64,000 bases of DNA. Source: Niabella pedocola (GTDB lineage: Bacteria; Bacteroidota; Bacteroidia; Chitinophagales; Chitinophagaceae). This document shows, in pieces, positions 28,212 through 37,035 of this stretch. The notes beneath the pieces were generated by a model that saw only the letters and a list, made by a program, of their open reading frames with translations, was not told the DNA's origin and ran no database searches. Location of the stretch: the NCBI RefSeq assembly GCF_021044425.1, contig NZ_JAJNEC010000005.1, forward strand, positions 2,046,001 through 2,110,000, read 5' to 3'. Numbering within the stretch: the first letter of the stretch is position 1; each line of letters opens with the position of its first letter. Both the position numbers and the translations under genes were made by a program.

Positions 28212-28919
28212 TTATAGAATATTGTTTGGATTGGGTACCAGCTTCAGGATCTTATGCAGGTTCTGCTGGTAATTCTTGCGGTCCAGTTTATAAAAATAGG
28301 CACCCTTTTTCGATCCGGTTTTATCCTTATCCCGTTGTTTCTGCAATAACCCCGTAGAAAGCATTTTACGGCTGAAGTTGCCTTTATCAAAACCGGTTTC
28401 AAATACATCTTCAAAAAGACTTTGCAGCAACGGCAGTGTAAATTTATCGGGAAGCAGTTCAAACAGGATGGCATGAGAAGTAGCTTTGTATTGCAGCCGC
28501 TTTTTTGCCATTTTTACCATCTCTTCATGATCAAAGATCAGGTTGGGGAAATCCTTTATGGAAAACCATTCGGCCTGGTAAGCATCGCTGAGGATCTCCC
28601 TGTATTTTTTTATATCGATCAGTGAAAAATACGCAATGGAAACCGTGCGCTCCTGTGTATCCCTGTCGGGATTGGTAAAGGTATAAAACTGCTCCTGGTA
28701 AATATCTGTAAGACCTGTGAGTGAAGCCAGGATGCGGCTTGCCGCCTGATCGGCACTTTCATTTTTTGCAACAAAACCACCCATTAAACTCCACCGGCCT
28801 TTGAGCGGGGTAAGCGCGCGTTTTATCAGCAGGATCTTCAGATTCTGTCCGTCATACCCAAAAACGATGCAATCCACAGCTACGGCATAACGGGATTGAT
28901 TACTATACTTTGCTGCCAT
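28212..28919 (-). CDS. NUDIX-domain transcriptional regulator, NrtR/AraR-like
   Basis: This is a 235-residue protein with an N-terminal NUDIX fold (about 10-140) and a C-terminal winged-helix domain (LPLLQSLFEDVFETGFDKGNFSRKML). The NUDIX box begins normally (GGFVAKNES) but the catalytic REuxEE part reads RILASLTGL. Both catalytic glutamates are lost, so it should bind but not hydrolyse a nucleotide-sugar-like ligand. Bacteroidota proteins of this build include NAD-pathway and arabinose regulators. No obvious target gene lies next to it. nadA and nadD elsewhere in the window are possible but unproven targets. Confidence 0.82.
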   Translation of the reverse strand: MAAKYSNQSRYAVAVDCIVFGYDGQNLKILLIKRALTPLKGRWSLMGGFVAKNESADQAASRILASLTGLTDIYQEQFYTFTNPDRDTQERTVSIAYFSLIDIKKYREILSDAYQAEWFSIKDFPNLIFDHEEMVKMAKKRLQYKATSHAILFELLPDKFTLPLLQSLFEDVFETGFDKGNFSRKMLSTGLLQKQRDKDKTGSKKGAYFYKLDRKNYQQNLHKILKLVPNPNNIL

Positions 28920-29055
28920 AAAAATGCCTGGTTTTTCTACATTAGAACTTTCAAAATGACAATTATTGTTGTAAACAAAAGTAATGGTTCTGCTGATGAA
29001 TAAAACAGCGTTCCCGAATATTTTATTTTTGAGTGGGGAACCCGTTTATATAAAA

Positions 29056-29087
29056 AAGCATGCGATACCAACCGGTATCGCATGCTT
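29056..29087 (-). terminator. Rho-independent terminator of rho
   Basis: A 14-bp perfect stem (AAGCATGCGATACC and its complement) encloses a 4-nt loop. On the minus strand it is followed by a run of T. It lies 28 bp past the rho stop codon. Confidence 0.85.
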
Positions 29088-29114
29088 GTATAAGTTCAAT
29101 ACAGACCTGTATTT

Positions 29115-30842
29115 TTAGGAATTCATGCTTGCCAAAAACTCTTCATTGCTTTTGGTTCCTTTCATGCGGCGAAGCAGTTCCGTCATTGCTTCTTCTGTCT
29201 TCATATCCGCCAGGTATACGCGCAGTAAATTCATGCGTTGTAATACATCTTTATCCAGCAGAAGGTCATCCCTTCTTGTAGAAGATGCGGTAAGGTCAAT
29301 AGCCGGGTAAACCCGTTTGTTGGAAAGCCTTCTATCCAACTGTAGTTCCATGTTACCGGTTCCTTTAAACTCTTCAAAGATCACTTCATCCATCTTGCTG
29401 CCGGTATCAATTAAGGCCGTTGCAAGAATGGTCAGCGATCCGCCGTTTTCAATTTTACGGGCGGCACCAAAGAATTGTTTGGGTTTCTGCATAGCGTTTG
29501 CTTCCACACCACCGCTCAACACTTTACCGGATGCGGGGGATACGGTATTATGCGCGCGGGCTAAGCGGGTAATAGAATCCAAAAGGATCACCACATCATG
29601 GCCACATTCTACCAGGCGTTTTGCCTTTTGCAAGGCTACCGTAGAAACCTTTACGTGCTTCTCAGCGGGTTCATCAAAGGTAGATGCGATCACTTCCGCT
29701 CTTACGCTCCGCTCCATATCGGTTACCTCTTCCGGACGCTCATCAACCAGCACCACCATTAAGTAACACTCCGGGTGATTTTCTGCAATGGCATTGGCCA
29801 CTGCTTTCAGCAACATGGTTTTACCGGTTTTCGGTTGTGCCACAATCAGTCCACGCTGTCCTTTACCAATAGGTGTAAAGAGATCGATGATCCTTGTGGA
29901 CAGATCTGAAGGACGGGTGAACAGGTTTAATTTTTCGTAAGGAAACAGCGGGGTCAGGTAATCAAACGGTACCCGGTCTCTTACCTCATCCGGTTTTTTA
30001 CCATTGATGGTATCCACTTTTAAAAGGGCGAAATATTTTTCACCTTCTTTTGGAGGGCGTACCGCACCATGGATAGTGTCGCCGGTTTTTAAACCAAATA
30101 ATTTTATCTGTGAAGGAGATACATATACATCATCGGGACTGGAGAGGTAGTTATAGTCAGAAGACCGGAGGAATCCATAACCATCCGGCATCATTTCCAG
30201 AACGCCTTCGCTCAGGATCATTCCGTCGAACTCCACGTTAAATGAAGGGTTTGTATCTTTTTTGGATGCGTATACTTTATTTTCAACAGGGTAATCTGTT
30301 TCTTCCAATATGGGTGGAACAGGCGCATCGTATTTTTCGGTTGCTTTCAAGGCCTGTAAAATAAAGGCTTCTGTAGCAGCATCAGTTTTAAATACGGTTT
30401 CTGTTTCTTCTGCGTCTCCGTTACTGTTTTCAGCAGTAGCCGGTTCTTGTTTTGCAACAGGCTCTTCTTCCTCTTTTTTAGAAGGCGCTTTTTTCTTTTT
30501 GCCGGCCGGGGCGGCAGCTGCAGGCGCCGGTTTGGCGGCCGTTTTTTTGGCGGCTGCTTTTTTCGCAGGTGCTTTTACGGTTTTTTCTGCAGGTTCTTCT
30601 TCCTTTCCTTCTTCTTCCACAAAAGCTTCTTCTGTACCGATAGAGGTAGTGGCTTTTACAATGCGTTTTCTTTTGGGGCGGTCTTCAGAGGAAGCTTTAG
30701 AACCGGTTACAGCCTGGCTGTCCAGAATTTTGTAAACCAGGTCCTGCTTGTTCAATTTTTTGGCGTTAGGAATCTTTAACTGTTCGGCAATGTCTAACAG
30801 TTCTGGAACGAGCATATCGTTCAATTGTAAAATATCATACAT
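29115..30842 (-). CDS. rho: Transcription termination factor Rho, with long low-complexity insert
   Basis: This is a 575-residue Rho. The N-terminal Rho_N helical domain (about 1-48) is followed by roughly 130-150 residues rich in Lys, Ala, Glu and Pro (about 50-185). Next come the RNA-binding cold-shock-like domain (YGFLRSSDYNYLSSPDDVYVS) and the RecA-like ATPase with Walker A AQPKTGKT near 335, then VVLLIDERPEE-like and DSITRLARA motifs. The E. coli protein has 419 residues; the difference is the insert, known in Bacteroidota Rho as an intrinsically disordered domain. It is transcribed alone, with a strong terminator behind it. Confidence 0.97.
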   Translation of the reverse strand: MYDILQLNDMLVPELLDIAEQLKIPNAKKLNKQDLVYKILDSQAVTGSKASSEDRPKRKRIVKATTSIGTEEAFVEEEGKEEEPAEKTVKAPAKKAAAKKTAAKPAPAAAAPAGKKKKAPSKKEEEEPVAKQEPATAENSNGDAEETETVFKTDAATEAFILQALKATEKYDAPVPPILEETDYPVENKVYASKKDTNPSFNVEFDGMILSEGVLEMMPDGYGFLRSSDYNYLSSPDDVYVSPSQIKLFGLKTGDTIHGAVRPPKEGEKYFALLKVDTINGKKPDEVRDRVPFDYLTPLFPYEKLNLFTRPSDLSTRIIDLFTPIGKGQRGLIVAQPKTGKTMLLKAVANAIAENHPECYLMVVLVDERPEEVTDMERSVRAEVIASTFDEPAEKHVKVSTVALQKAKRLVECGHDVVILLDSITRLARAHNTVSPASGKVLSGGVEANAMQKPKQFFGAARKIENGGSLTILATALIDTGSKMDEVIFEEFKGTGNMELQLDRRLSNKRVYPAIDLTASSTRRDDLLLDKDVLQRMNLLRVYLADMKTEEAMTELLRRMKGTKSNEEFLASMNS

Positions 30843-30922
30843 AAATGTGCGGGATTAATCAAAAGATTAAATCTTAAGTGTGATAATAATTTGGTAAAGA
30901 ATTCAAGTTTTTTGGATTGACA

Positions 30923-30944
30923 AATGATAATTGATATTATCATT
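30923..30944. promoter_or_regulatory. Palindrome upstream of rho
   Basis: AATGATAAT-TGAT-ATTATCATT has perfect 9-bp arms and lies about 80 bp before the rho ATG, between rho and the CapA-like gene end. It could be an operator or an RNA hairpin in the rho leader. No T-tract of terminator type follows on either strand. Confidence 0.4.
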
Positions 30945-31009
30945 CAGCAGAGATGATCATATGTTGATAGGGTCATTTCTTCAGCAAAATTACTACCTTT
31001 TGGGAAAAA

Positions 31010-32104
31010 TCAAAATTTTTTAATTATTATCTCCCCTTTTTGGGTAATTCTTAACGGGCTTTTGGGAAAGTCCTTCAGGCTTAACTGTTGCATCCTAACT
31101 GCCACCGTTTCAGCCGAATCCAGCCTGGGGGTTTGGTCATTTCCGGGCAGTTGGATGGTAGAAATGATCCGGCCGCCGGCAAAATCCCCGTTCCTGTTCA
31201 TCCGCACCTTCAAAATGGGCGCCATTCCCAGGGAGCCTTTCAGGCTTATGGGACCGTAGGTGGCATAATTGCCCAGGCTGTAGGCGATCAGCTTATTGCG
31301 GTATAGCTCCAAACCCCGCGCCACATGGGGGCCGCTTCCCAAAACCAGGTCGGCACCGGCATCCACGCAGGCCCGGGCAAATGCATGCATATCTCCCCGG
31401 TCTTCTCCGTGAAACAATTCTTTCCGTTTCAATACCCGGTCCATGCCGTCGCCCTCCGCTCCCCCGTGAAAATAAACAATCAGCAGGTCGGTGCTGTCTT
31501 TTATCCGACGTATCAGGGCTGTGGTTTGCTCCGGATGACCAATATGCAGGTGTCTCCAGCCAAAGCCTGCCGCAATCACGCCATAGCGGATGCCGTTTTT
31601 ATGAATAATCCGGTGTGCCTGATGATGTTTGATGCCGGCAAAGCCGATGCCGCTTTTTTCAAGCAGCTGCATGGTTTGCGCCAGCCCGGCATTACCGAAG
31701 TCGCCGGAATGATTGTTGGCAAGACTTAAAAAGTCGAAGCCGGCTTCTTTGAAATAATGCTCAGACCCGGGCGGCATACGGAACGCATAACAGTTTTTGG
31801 GATTGATACATTTTTTTTCGGGAACGGGTACGCTGGTAATAACCCCTTCCAGGTTCCCGATCAGGAAATCGCCCGATCTTAAGGAGTCCGTCAATGGCGC
31901 CAGAATATTCCGCCTGGGCATTCTCCTTCGATCGGGAAAATCGGATCCCAGCATCATATCGCCCACAGCTGTGATGATTACCCCTTCATTTGCTTTAACA
32001 GGTGGTTCCTTTTGTTCTGTAACAGGTGCGGCGGGCTTGGGCCGGAGGTCATCGCACCCGGTTATCAAAAGGCTAGCGGTAATAATAAAAAGCAGTCGGA
32101 TCAT
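31010..32104 (-). CDS. CapA-family (PgsA-like) metallophosphoesterase-fold lipoprotein
   Basis: This is a protein of about 364 residues with a lipoprotein signal (lipobox LITGC). The CapA domain motifs are VGDMMLGSDF near 50, GNLEGVIT near 95, SLANNHSGDFGNAG near 130, GSGPHVARGLE near 265 and SLGNYATYG. CapA/PgsA proteins act at the envelope in poly-glutamate capsule synthesis, but most Bacteroidota copies are single genes of unknown role. The ATG at 32104 is used. A TATCTTTG -7 element ends 5 bp before it, and an in-frame GTG slightly upstream would overlap that element. Confidence 0.82.
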   Translation of the reverse strand: MIRLLFIITASLLITGCDDLRPKPAAPVTEQKEPPVKANEGVIITAVGDMMLGSDFPDRRRMPRRNILAPLTDSLRSGDFLIGNLEGVITSVPVPEKKCINPKNCYAFRMPPGSEHYFKEAGFDFLSLANNHSGDFGNAGLAQTMQLLEKSGIGFAGIKHHQAHRIIHKNGIRYGVIAAGFGWRHLHIGHPEQTTALIRRIKDSTDLLIVYFHGGAEGDGMDRVLKRKELFHGEDRGDMHAFARACVDAGADLVLGSGPHVARGLELYRNKLIAYSLGNYATYGPISLKGSLGMAPILKVRMNRNGDFAGGRIISTIQLPGNDQTPRLDSAETVAVRMQQLSLKDFPKSPLRITQKGEIIIKKF

Positions 32105-32109
32105 TAACA

Positions 32110-32117
32110 CAAAGATA
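32110..32117 (-). promoter_or_regulatory. -7 element of the CapA-like gene
   Basis: TATCTTTG on the minus strand (TAnnTTTG) ends 5 bp before the ATG. It implies a leaderless or near-leaderless message. Confidence 0.5.
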
Positions 32118-32349
32118 GCCAGAATTGCTGGTGTATCGGGTGAAGGACTGCTGCGGGAATAATGTGTTTCGGAGGTATGCGGGTCGGGTTGATTTGAAGC
32201 GTGATGTGCAGCGCTGCCGGTTCATACATCCGCTGCCCGGAACAATAAAAATTACAACAGTATGCCGCATATCATTGATTGCTGTTGATGAGTAACCCGC
32301 CGGATGGCTGTTTCCATACCTCAAGGGTGGCAAAAACACTTCTTGTGAC

Positions 32350-32357
32350 TATCTTTG
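32350..32357 (+). promoter_or_regulatory. -7 element of asnS
   Basis: TATCTTTG (TAnnTTTG) ends 18 bp before the asnS ATG. It excludes the more upstream in-frame start, which would begin inside this element. Confidence 0.5.
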
Positions 32358-32375
32358 CCGCTCAAGAAAAGTAAT

Positions 32376-33815
32376 ATGTTTAACAAAAGGATTAAAATTA
32401 AAGAACTCCTACAGCAGGAGCCGGCAGAACAGCAAGTTACCGTAATGGGATGGGTACGTACGTTCAGAAATAACCAGTTTATCGCTTTGAATGACGGATC
32501 TACCAATACCAATTTGCAGGTGGTGGCCACTTTGGGGATGTTTGATGAATCCTTGTTAAAGCGGATCACCACCTCGGCATCATTGAAGATAACGGGAACC
32601 GTTGTGCCTTCTGTAGGAAAGGGCCAGAAGCTGGAGGTAAAGGCCGATACGATTGAAATACTCGGCGACTCGGATGCAGAGGCGTATCCCCTGCAACCCA
32701 AAAAACACTCCCTGGAATTTTTAAGAGAAAAGGCGCATTTGCGTTTCCGGACCAATACATTTGGTGCCGTTTTCCGTGTAAGACACGCGTTGGCATTTGC
32801 CGTACACCGTTTTTTTAATGATAAGGGATTTGTATATCTGCACACGCCGATCGTTACCGCCAGTGATGCGGAAGGCGCCGGGGAAATGTTCCGGGTAACC
32901 ACCCTCCCTTTTGAAAATACACCAAGAAACGAAGATGGTTCTGTGAATTTTAAAGAAGATTTTTTTGGAAAATCGACAAATTTAACGGTAAGTGGGCAAT
33001 TGGAAGGTGAATTAGGCGCTACTGCTTTTGGCGAGATCTATACTTTTGGCCCTACCTTCCGCGCAGAGAACAGCAATACCGCGCGGCACCTGGCCGAATT
33101 CTGGATGATTGAACCGGAGATGGCCTTCTATGATCTTGAAGACAATGCCAATCTTGCCGAGGAATTTATTAAATATATCATCCGGTATGTATTGGAAAAC
33201 AACCGGGAAGATCTGGATTTCCTGGCACAGCGCCTGGCAGATGAAGAAAAACAGCTGCCGCAGGATAAACGCAGCGAAATGGGATTGATCGAAAAGCTGG
33301 AATTTGTATTGAACAACGATTTCCAGCGCCTGTCCTATACCGAAGCCATCGACATTTTAAAGGAAAGCAATCATAATAAGAAAAAGAAATTCCAGTACCC
33401 TGTTACCGGGTGGGGAATGGATCTGCAAAGTGAACATGAGCGGTATCTGGTGGAGAAACATTTTAAAAAGCCGGTGATCCTGATGAACTACCCTGCATCC
33501 ATTAAGGCGTTTTATATGCGTATCAATGAGGACGGGAAAACGGTGGCCGCGATGGATATCCTGGCTCCGGGTATCGGTGAAATTGTGGGCGGATCGCAAC
33601 GGGAAGAACGGCTGGATGTGTTGCTGGAAAAGATGGAAAAAATGGGTATCCCCGAAGAAGAACTCTGGTGGTACCTGGATACCCGCCGTTTTGGAACCGT
33701 ACCGCATTCCGGGTTCGGCCTGGGCTTTGAGCGGATGATACAGTTTGTAACAGGGATGAGCAATATCCGGGATGTGATCGCTTTTCCCCGGACCCCCAAA
33801 AGTGCAGAATTCTAA
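32376..33815 (+). CDS. asnS: Asparaginyl-tRNA synthetase
   Basis: This is a class IIb synthetase of about 479 residues. An OB-fold anticodon-binding domain (VTVMGWVRTFRNNQFIALNDGS) comes first. The catalytic domain has motif 2 FRAENSNTARHLAEFWMIEPE and motif 3 GFGLGFERMIQFVTGMSNIRDVIAFPR, whose ending is specific to AsnRS. It charges tRNA-Asn; the tRNA gene itself lies 3 kb downstream (36886). The start at Met 8 of the open frame is chosen from the -7 element and family length. A bidirectional terminator follows. Confidence 0.96.
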   Translation: MFNKRIKIKELLQQEPAEQQVTVMGWVRTFRNNQFIALNDGSTNTNLQVVATLGMFDESLLKRITTSASLKITGTVVPSVGKGQKLEVKADTIEILGDSDAEAYPLQPKKHSLEFLREKAHLRFRTNTFGAVFRVRHALAFAVHRFFNDKGFVYLHTPIVTASDAEGAGEMFRVTTLPFENTPRNEDGSVNFKEDFFGKSTNLTVSGQLEGELGATAFGEIYTFGPTFRAENSNTARHLAEFWMIEPEMAFYDLEDNANLAEEFIKYIIRYVLENNREDLDFLAQRLADEEKQLPQDKRSEMGLIEKLEFVLNNDFQRLSYTEAIDILKESNHNKKKKFQYPVTGWGMDLQSEHERYLVEKHFKKPVILMNYPASIKAFYMRINEDGKTVAAMDILAPGIGEIVGGSQREERLDVLLEKMEKMGIPEEELWWYLDTRRFGTVPHSGFGLGFERMIQFVTGMSNIRDVIAFPRTPKSAEF

Positions 33816-33907
33816 ATGGGTTACCGGTAATCGGGCCCGTATCTGTACAAAATACAGCAGCAACCTGTTTTTAATGATAATTCGTGATAGTGGCTGTATG
33901 TATGCCA

Positions 33908-33944
33908 CAAAAAAGGCAAGTTGTTTTATAACTTGCCTTTTTTG
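33908..33944. terminator. Bidirectional terminator between asnS and the DigH-like gene
   Basis: A perfect stem CAAAAAAGGCAAGTT with its complement and a 7-nt loop is flanked by A on one side and T on the other. It can stop transcription from asnS (plus) and from the glycosidase gene (minus), which converge here. Confidence 0.85.
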
Positions 33945-35168
33945 TTAATTATTTGGTCTTTCCGGTAACCAGGACATCCGCGGAATTTTTGCGGGAATCC
34001 GGTAATAATTGTTCCTCAACGAATCGTTCCATCCCGCAGGATTTTTATCAAAGCTCTTGCTGTTGAAGTAAACACTGCCCTGTATAGCAGGGTTGTTGCG
34101 CAATATTTTTATCTGGTCCGGGATCTGGGACGGTTTTCTCCAGTTGGCATTGCTGGCTTCATAATACCGGTACACCCCATGCCCGATGTAAACATGCCGT
34201 CCGTAGCTGTGTTTGGCCCACCAATCTACCATGGTTTCATAAGGGATCAGGTGATCACCAATTTCCCGGTACAGTTGAGGCGTAACATAATCGATCCATC
34301 CCATTCTCAGCCACAGCAGAATATCGGCATACAGATCATCATAGTTTGTCAGCCCCGCTTTTGTATTGCTGCCGGCCGGGTCCTGTGAGGCATTTCTCCA
34401 TACACCAAACGGGCTGATCCCGAATTTGCACCAGGGTTTTACCGCTTTAATGGCGATGTTCAGGTTCCGGATCATAGAATCTACATTGGCGCGCCTCCAA
34501 TCTGCCTTGCTGAGTTTGGTTCCGGATTGTTTGTAAGCATAATCATCCGGAAAAGGCTTGTTGCCGATGGGGTATGGATAAAAGTAATCATCCATATGAA
34601 TGCCGTCAATATCATAGCGGCGCACAATGTCCTTTACCACATCAATAACAAACTGCTGTACCTGCTTATTGGAAGGATTAAAATAGCGTGTGGTGCCGTA
34701 GGTCACAAACCAGTCCGGACGTTTACGGATCATATTGTCGGAAGCGATGGAAGATTTTCCGATAGAAAACTCCGCCCGGTAAGGGTTTAACCAGGCGTGA
34801 AACTCCATGCCGCGTTTGTGGGTTTCCTGGATCATGAAAGCCAGCGGATCATAAAACGGAACAGGCGCCCTACCCTGTACGCCGGTCAGCCACTGGCTCC
34901 AGGGCTCATAAGGTGAAGGGTAAAAAGCATCACCACTGGGCCTTACCTGTGCAAGGATCGCATTCATACCATTCCGCTTGTGCAGATCCAGCTGGCGGAT
35001 GAACTCGGCTTTTTGCTGTGCTACACTGGCGTTTTGCGGAGGCCAGTCGATACCCAGTACGGTAGCGATCCACACGCCGCGAAATTCATACTGAGGTTGC
35101 TGGGCAAGGCTGGAATGGCTGATAAGTGTTACTATAAGGCCAATAAGAAAAAAGCGGATCAACGTCAT
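33945..35168 (-). CDS. Exported GHL10/DUF187 glycosidase, DigH (YngK)-like
   Basis: This is a 407-residue protein with a signal peptide (ending SLAQ) and the GHL10 TIM-barrel: EFRGVWIATVLGIDWP at the start, LAQVRPSGDAFYPS, FHAWLNPYR, DIVRRYDIDGIHMDDYFYPYP near 190, and WLRMGWIDYVTPQLYRE. Its E. coli relative DigH cuts glycan strands lacking stem peptides at the division septum, so a peptidoglycan role is likely. It is a single gene. A TACATTTG -7 element (35175-35182) ends 6 bp before the ATG, with a TTTT 19 bp upstream of it. Confidence 0.85.
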   Translation of the reverse strand: MTLIRFFLIGLIVTLISHSSLAQQPQYEFRGVWIATVLGIDWPPQNASVAQQKAEFIRQLDLHKRNGMNAILAQVRPSGDAFYPSPYEPWSQWLTGVQGRAPVPFYDPLAFMIQETHKRGMEFHAWLNPYRAEFSIGKSSIASDNMIRKRPDWFVTYGTTRYFNPSNKQVQQFVIDVVKDIVRRYDIDGIHMDDYFYPYPIGNKPFPDDYAYKQSGTKLSKADWRRANVDSMIRNLNIAIKAVKPWCKFGISPFGVWRNASQDPAGSNTKAGLTNYDDLYADILLWLRMGWIDYVTPQLYREIGDHLIPYETMVDWWAKHSYGRHVYIGHGVYRYYEASNANWRKPSQIPDQIKILRNNPAIQGSVYFNSKSFDKNPAGWNDSLRNNYYRIPAKIPRMSWLPERPNN

Positions 35169-35209
35169 AGCTTACAAATGTAGCCTAACAAAACTTAATA
35201 AAAAACCAA

Positions 35210-35659
35210 TCAAACATGCAGTTTATCCAGCATAGAGCTGATCTGTTCTGCTTCTTCTTTGCTTACATTGTGAAAGAATGTTGCGATCCGGTCTTCGGTT
35301 TCATCCAGCAGGGCCAGCTTATCAAGCCCCTCCTGGGTAATCACCACATCTACCAGCCGGTTGTCGATATTGTTTGTGCACTTTGTAACCAGGTGCTTCA
35401 GCACCAGCCGGTCTACAATGCGACTGGTGTCGCTCATTTTATCGATCATCCGTTCCCGTATCTGTAATGTGGAAAGCGGCTTTGGAAAGCTTCCTCTTAA
35501 AATCCGCAGTATGTTGTACTGTTGTACCGTAAGATCTTCCTTTTTAAAACCTGCTTTCAGAAAATACTGAAGGCTGCTGGAGGTATAGATCAGATTCAAC
35601 GCTAACTTATGATAGCTGCTTTTGAATTGACGTTGGTTTATTTTTTCCTCAATGGACAT
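35210..35659 (-). CDS. MarR-family transcriptional regulator
   Basis: This is a 149-residue winged-helix protein. It has the MarR helices LTVQQYNILRILRG, STLQIRERMIDKMSDTSRIVDRLVLKHLV (recognition helix) and the wing KCTNNIDNRLVDVVITQEGLDKL. It is a dimeric repressor type that responds to small phenolic or oxidative signals. It is divergent from the aldo/keto reductase gene, with 196 bp between the starts. It may regulate that gene (inference from arrangement). Confidence 0.88.
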   Translation of the reverse strand: MSIEEKINQRQFKSSYHKLALNLIYTSSSLQYFLKAGFKKEDLTVQQYNILRILRGSFPKPLSTLQIRERMIDKMSDTSRIVDRLVLKHLVTKCTNNIDNRLVDVVITQEGLDKLALLDETEDRIATFFHNVSKEEAEQISSMLDKLHV

Positions 35660-35855
35660 AGTTCCCTATTTATTGATTCTGTTTACACAGGCGCTGTTGC
35701 CGGTCAGAACCCATTATACAGAAATTCCCGGTCCTTATGGTGAAAATTATAGAAAAAACACAAGCAAACAAACATTTGTGATATGTTTTAAGGAAACTTT
35801 ACTGTTTATTAAAACTTTCTTTTAAATAAGGATGTTGTTTTAGAAATTTGTCATT

Positions 35856-36749
35856 ATGGAATATCGCAGTTTAGGAAACACCGGATGGGCTGTATCCACA
35901 CTTGGTTTTGGATGCATGTCATTAACCGGATCAAAAGAAGAAAGCGTGCAACTGATTTCAGAAGCGGTTAACGGTGGTATTAATTTTTTTGATACGGCGG
36001 ATCTTTATGAGAAAGGTGAAAATGAAAAACTGGTAGGCCTGGCATTAAAACCCTTCCGGAAAGCTGTTTTCCTTGCAACCAAGGCAGGGAATCAGTGGCG
36101 GGCAGATGGCTCCGGCTGGGACTGGAATCCGGGCCGCGATTATATATTACGCTGTGCGGAAGAAAGCCTGAAGCGTTTGCAAACGGATTATATCGATCTG
36201 TACCAGTTGCATGGTGGAACGATCGAAGACAATATAGATGAAACCATCGAAGCATTTGAACTGCTGAAGCAACAGGGAAAGATCCGGCACTATGGCATCA
36301 GCAGCATTCGCCCGAATGTGATCCGGGAATATGTGAAGCGTTCTTCGATTGAGTCGGTAATGGTGCAGTATAGCCTGCTGGACCGCAGACCCGAGGAAGC
36401 CTTGCTCCCTTTATTAAAGGAACACCATAAAGGGGTGCTGGTAAGAGGTGCGCTGGCGCAGGGGTTGCTTATTAACAAACCAGCCAAGGAATATACAGGG
36501 CATGCGGCGAAGACTGTTGAAACAATACAGGATCGGGTAAAGCAGCTTGCAGCAGCCAATCAGATCACCGCGCAGCAACTAGCATTAAACTATGTGTGGA
36601 ATAACCCTGCAGTAACAACGGTAATAGCCGGTATCCGCACCCGGGAACAGTTACAGCAGTTGATGGCAATAGCAACCGTGCCCGGCAAGGATCTTACAGC
36701 GGCCCTGCAAGCGGTCGCTCCCTCAACTTTTTATGAACAACACCGGTAA
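35856..36749 (+). CDS. Aldo/keto reductase
   Basis: This is a 297-residue NADPH-dependent oxidoreductase with a TIM-barrel fold. The catalytic residues are seen in FFDTADLYEKGENEKLVG (Asp, Tyr), FLATKAG (Lys) and IDLYQLHGG (His). The late GIRTREQLQQLM segment is the usual cofactor-binding end. Sequence style is close to the YajO/AKR11-13 groups. It is divergent from a MarR repressor gene, an arrangement typical for a detoxification enzyme under MarR control. The substrate is unknown. Confidence 0.88.
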   Translation: MEYRSLGNTGWAVSTLGFGCMSLTGSKEESVQLISEAVNGGINFFDTADLYEKGENEKLVGLALKPFRKAVFLATKAGNQWRADGSGWDWNPGRDYILRCAEESLKRLQTDYIDLYQLHGGTIEDNIDETIEAFELLKQQGKIRHYGISSIRPNVIREYVKRSSIESVMVQYSLLDRRPEEALLPLLKEHHKGVLVRGALAQGLLINKPAKEYTGHAAKTVETIQDRVKQLAAANQITAQQLALNYVWNNPAVTTVIAGIRTREQLQQLMAIATVPGKDLTAALQAVAPSTFYEQHR

Positions 36750-36819
36750 CTATATAATGATGAATGTATGAGCCTCAACGAATAAAACGCACAGATTTAA
36801 TAAAAAAAGCGCAAAAAAC

Positions 36820-36850
36820 TTTGCTAAAACCAAAAAGGCCCTTATTTTTG
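36820..36850 (+). promoter_or_regulatory. Promoter of tRNA-Asn
   Basis: TTTG (36820-36823), exactly 19 bp, then TATTTTTG (36843-36850): a perfect match to the Bacteroidota promoter. It is placed about 35 bp upstream of the mature tRNA 5' end. Confidence 0.75.
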
Positions 36851-36885
36851 CAACCCTTAATAGCACCACGCTATCAGGAACAGAT

Positions 36886-36959
36886 TCCTCCTTAGCTCAG
36901 TTGGTTAGAGCATCTGACTGTTAATCAGAGGGTCGCTGGTTCAAGTCCAGCAGGGGGAG
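36886..36959 (+). tRNA. tRNA-Asn (anticodon GUU)
   Basis: This is a 74-nt tRNA with all arms visible. The acceptor pairs TCCTCCT with AGGGGGA (one G-U). The D-arm starts TAGCTCAGTTGGTTAGAGC. The anticodon loop CTGTTAA has GTT at its centre, and the T-arm contains GGTTCAAGTCC. The discriminator base is G and CCA is not encoded. The matching synthetase gene asnS is 3 kb upstream. Confidence 0.97.
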
Positions 36960-36978
36960 CTGAAAATCAATTATTTAC

Positions 36979-37002
36979 AAGGGTCGCATTTCGCGGCCCT
37001 TT
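36979..37002 (+). terminator. Terminator-like hairpin behind tRNA-Asn
   Basis: AAGGGtCGC and GCGgCCCTT pair with a 5-nt loop and one internal mismatch, and a short T-run follows. It lies 20 bp after the tRNA. A tandem AATTTGCCAGT repeat comes right after it. Confidence 0.6.
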
Positions 37003-37035
37003 AAATTTGCCAGTAATTTGCCAGTGGCATATTTA

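Noticed and set aside
36886..37035. tRNA-Asn as attachment site of an integrated element
   Set aside because: No integrase follows and I found no second copy of the tRNA 3' end in the window; the tandem AATTTGCCAGT repeat alone is not enough.
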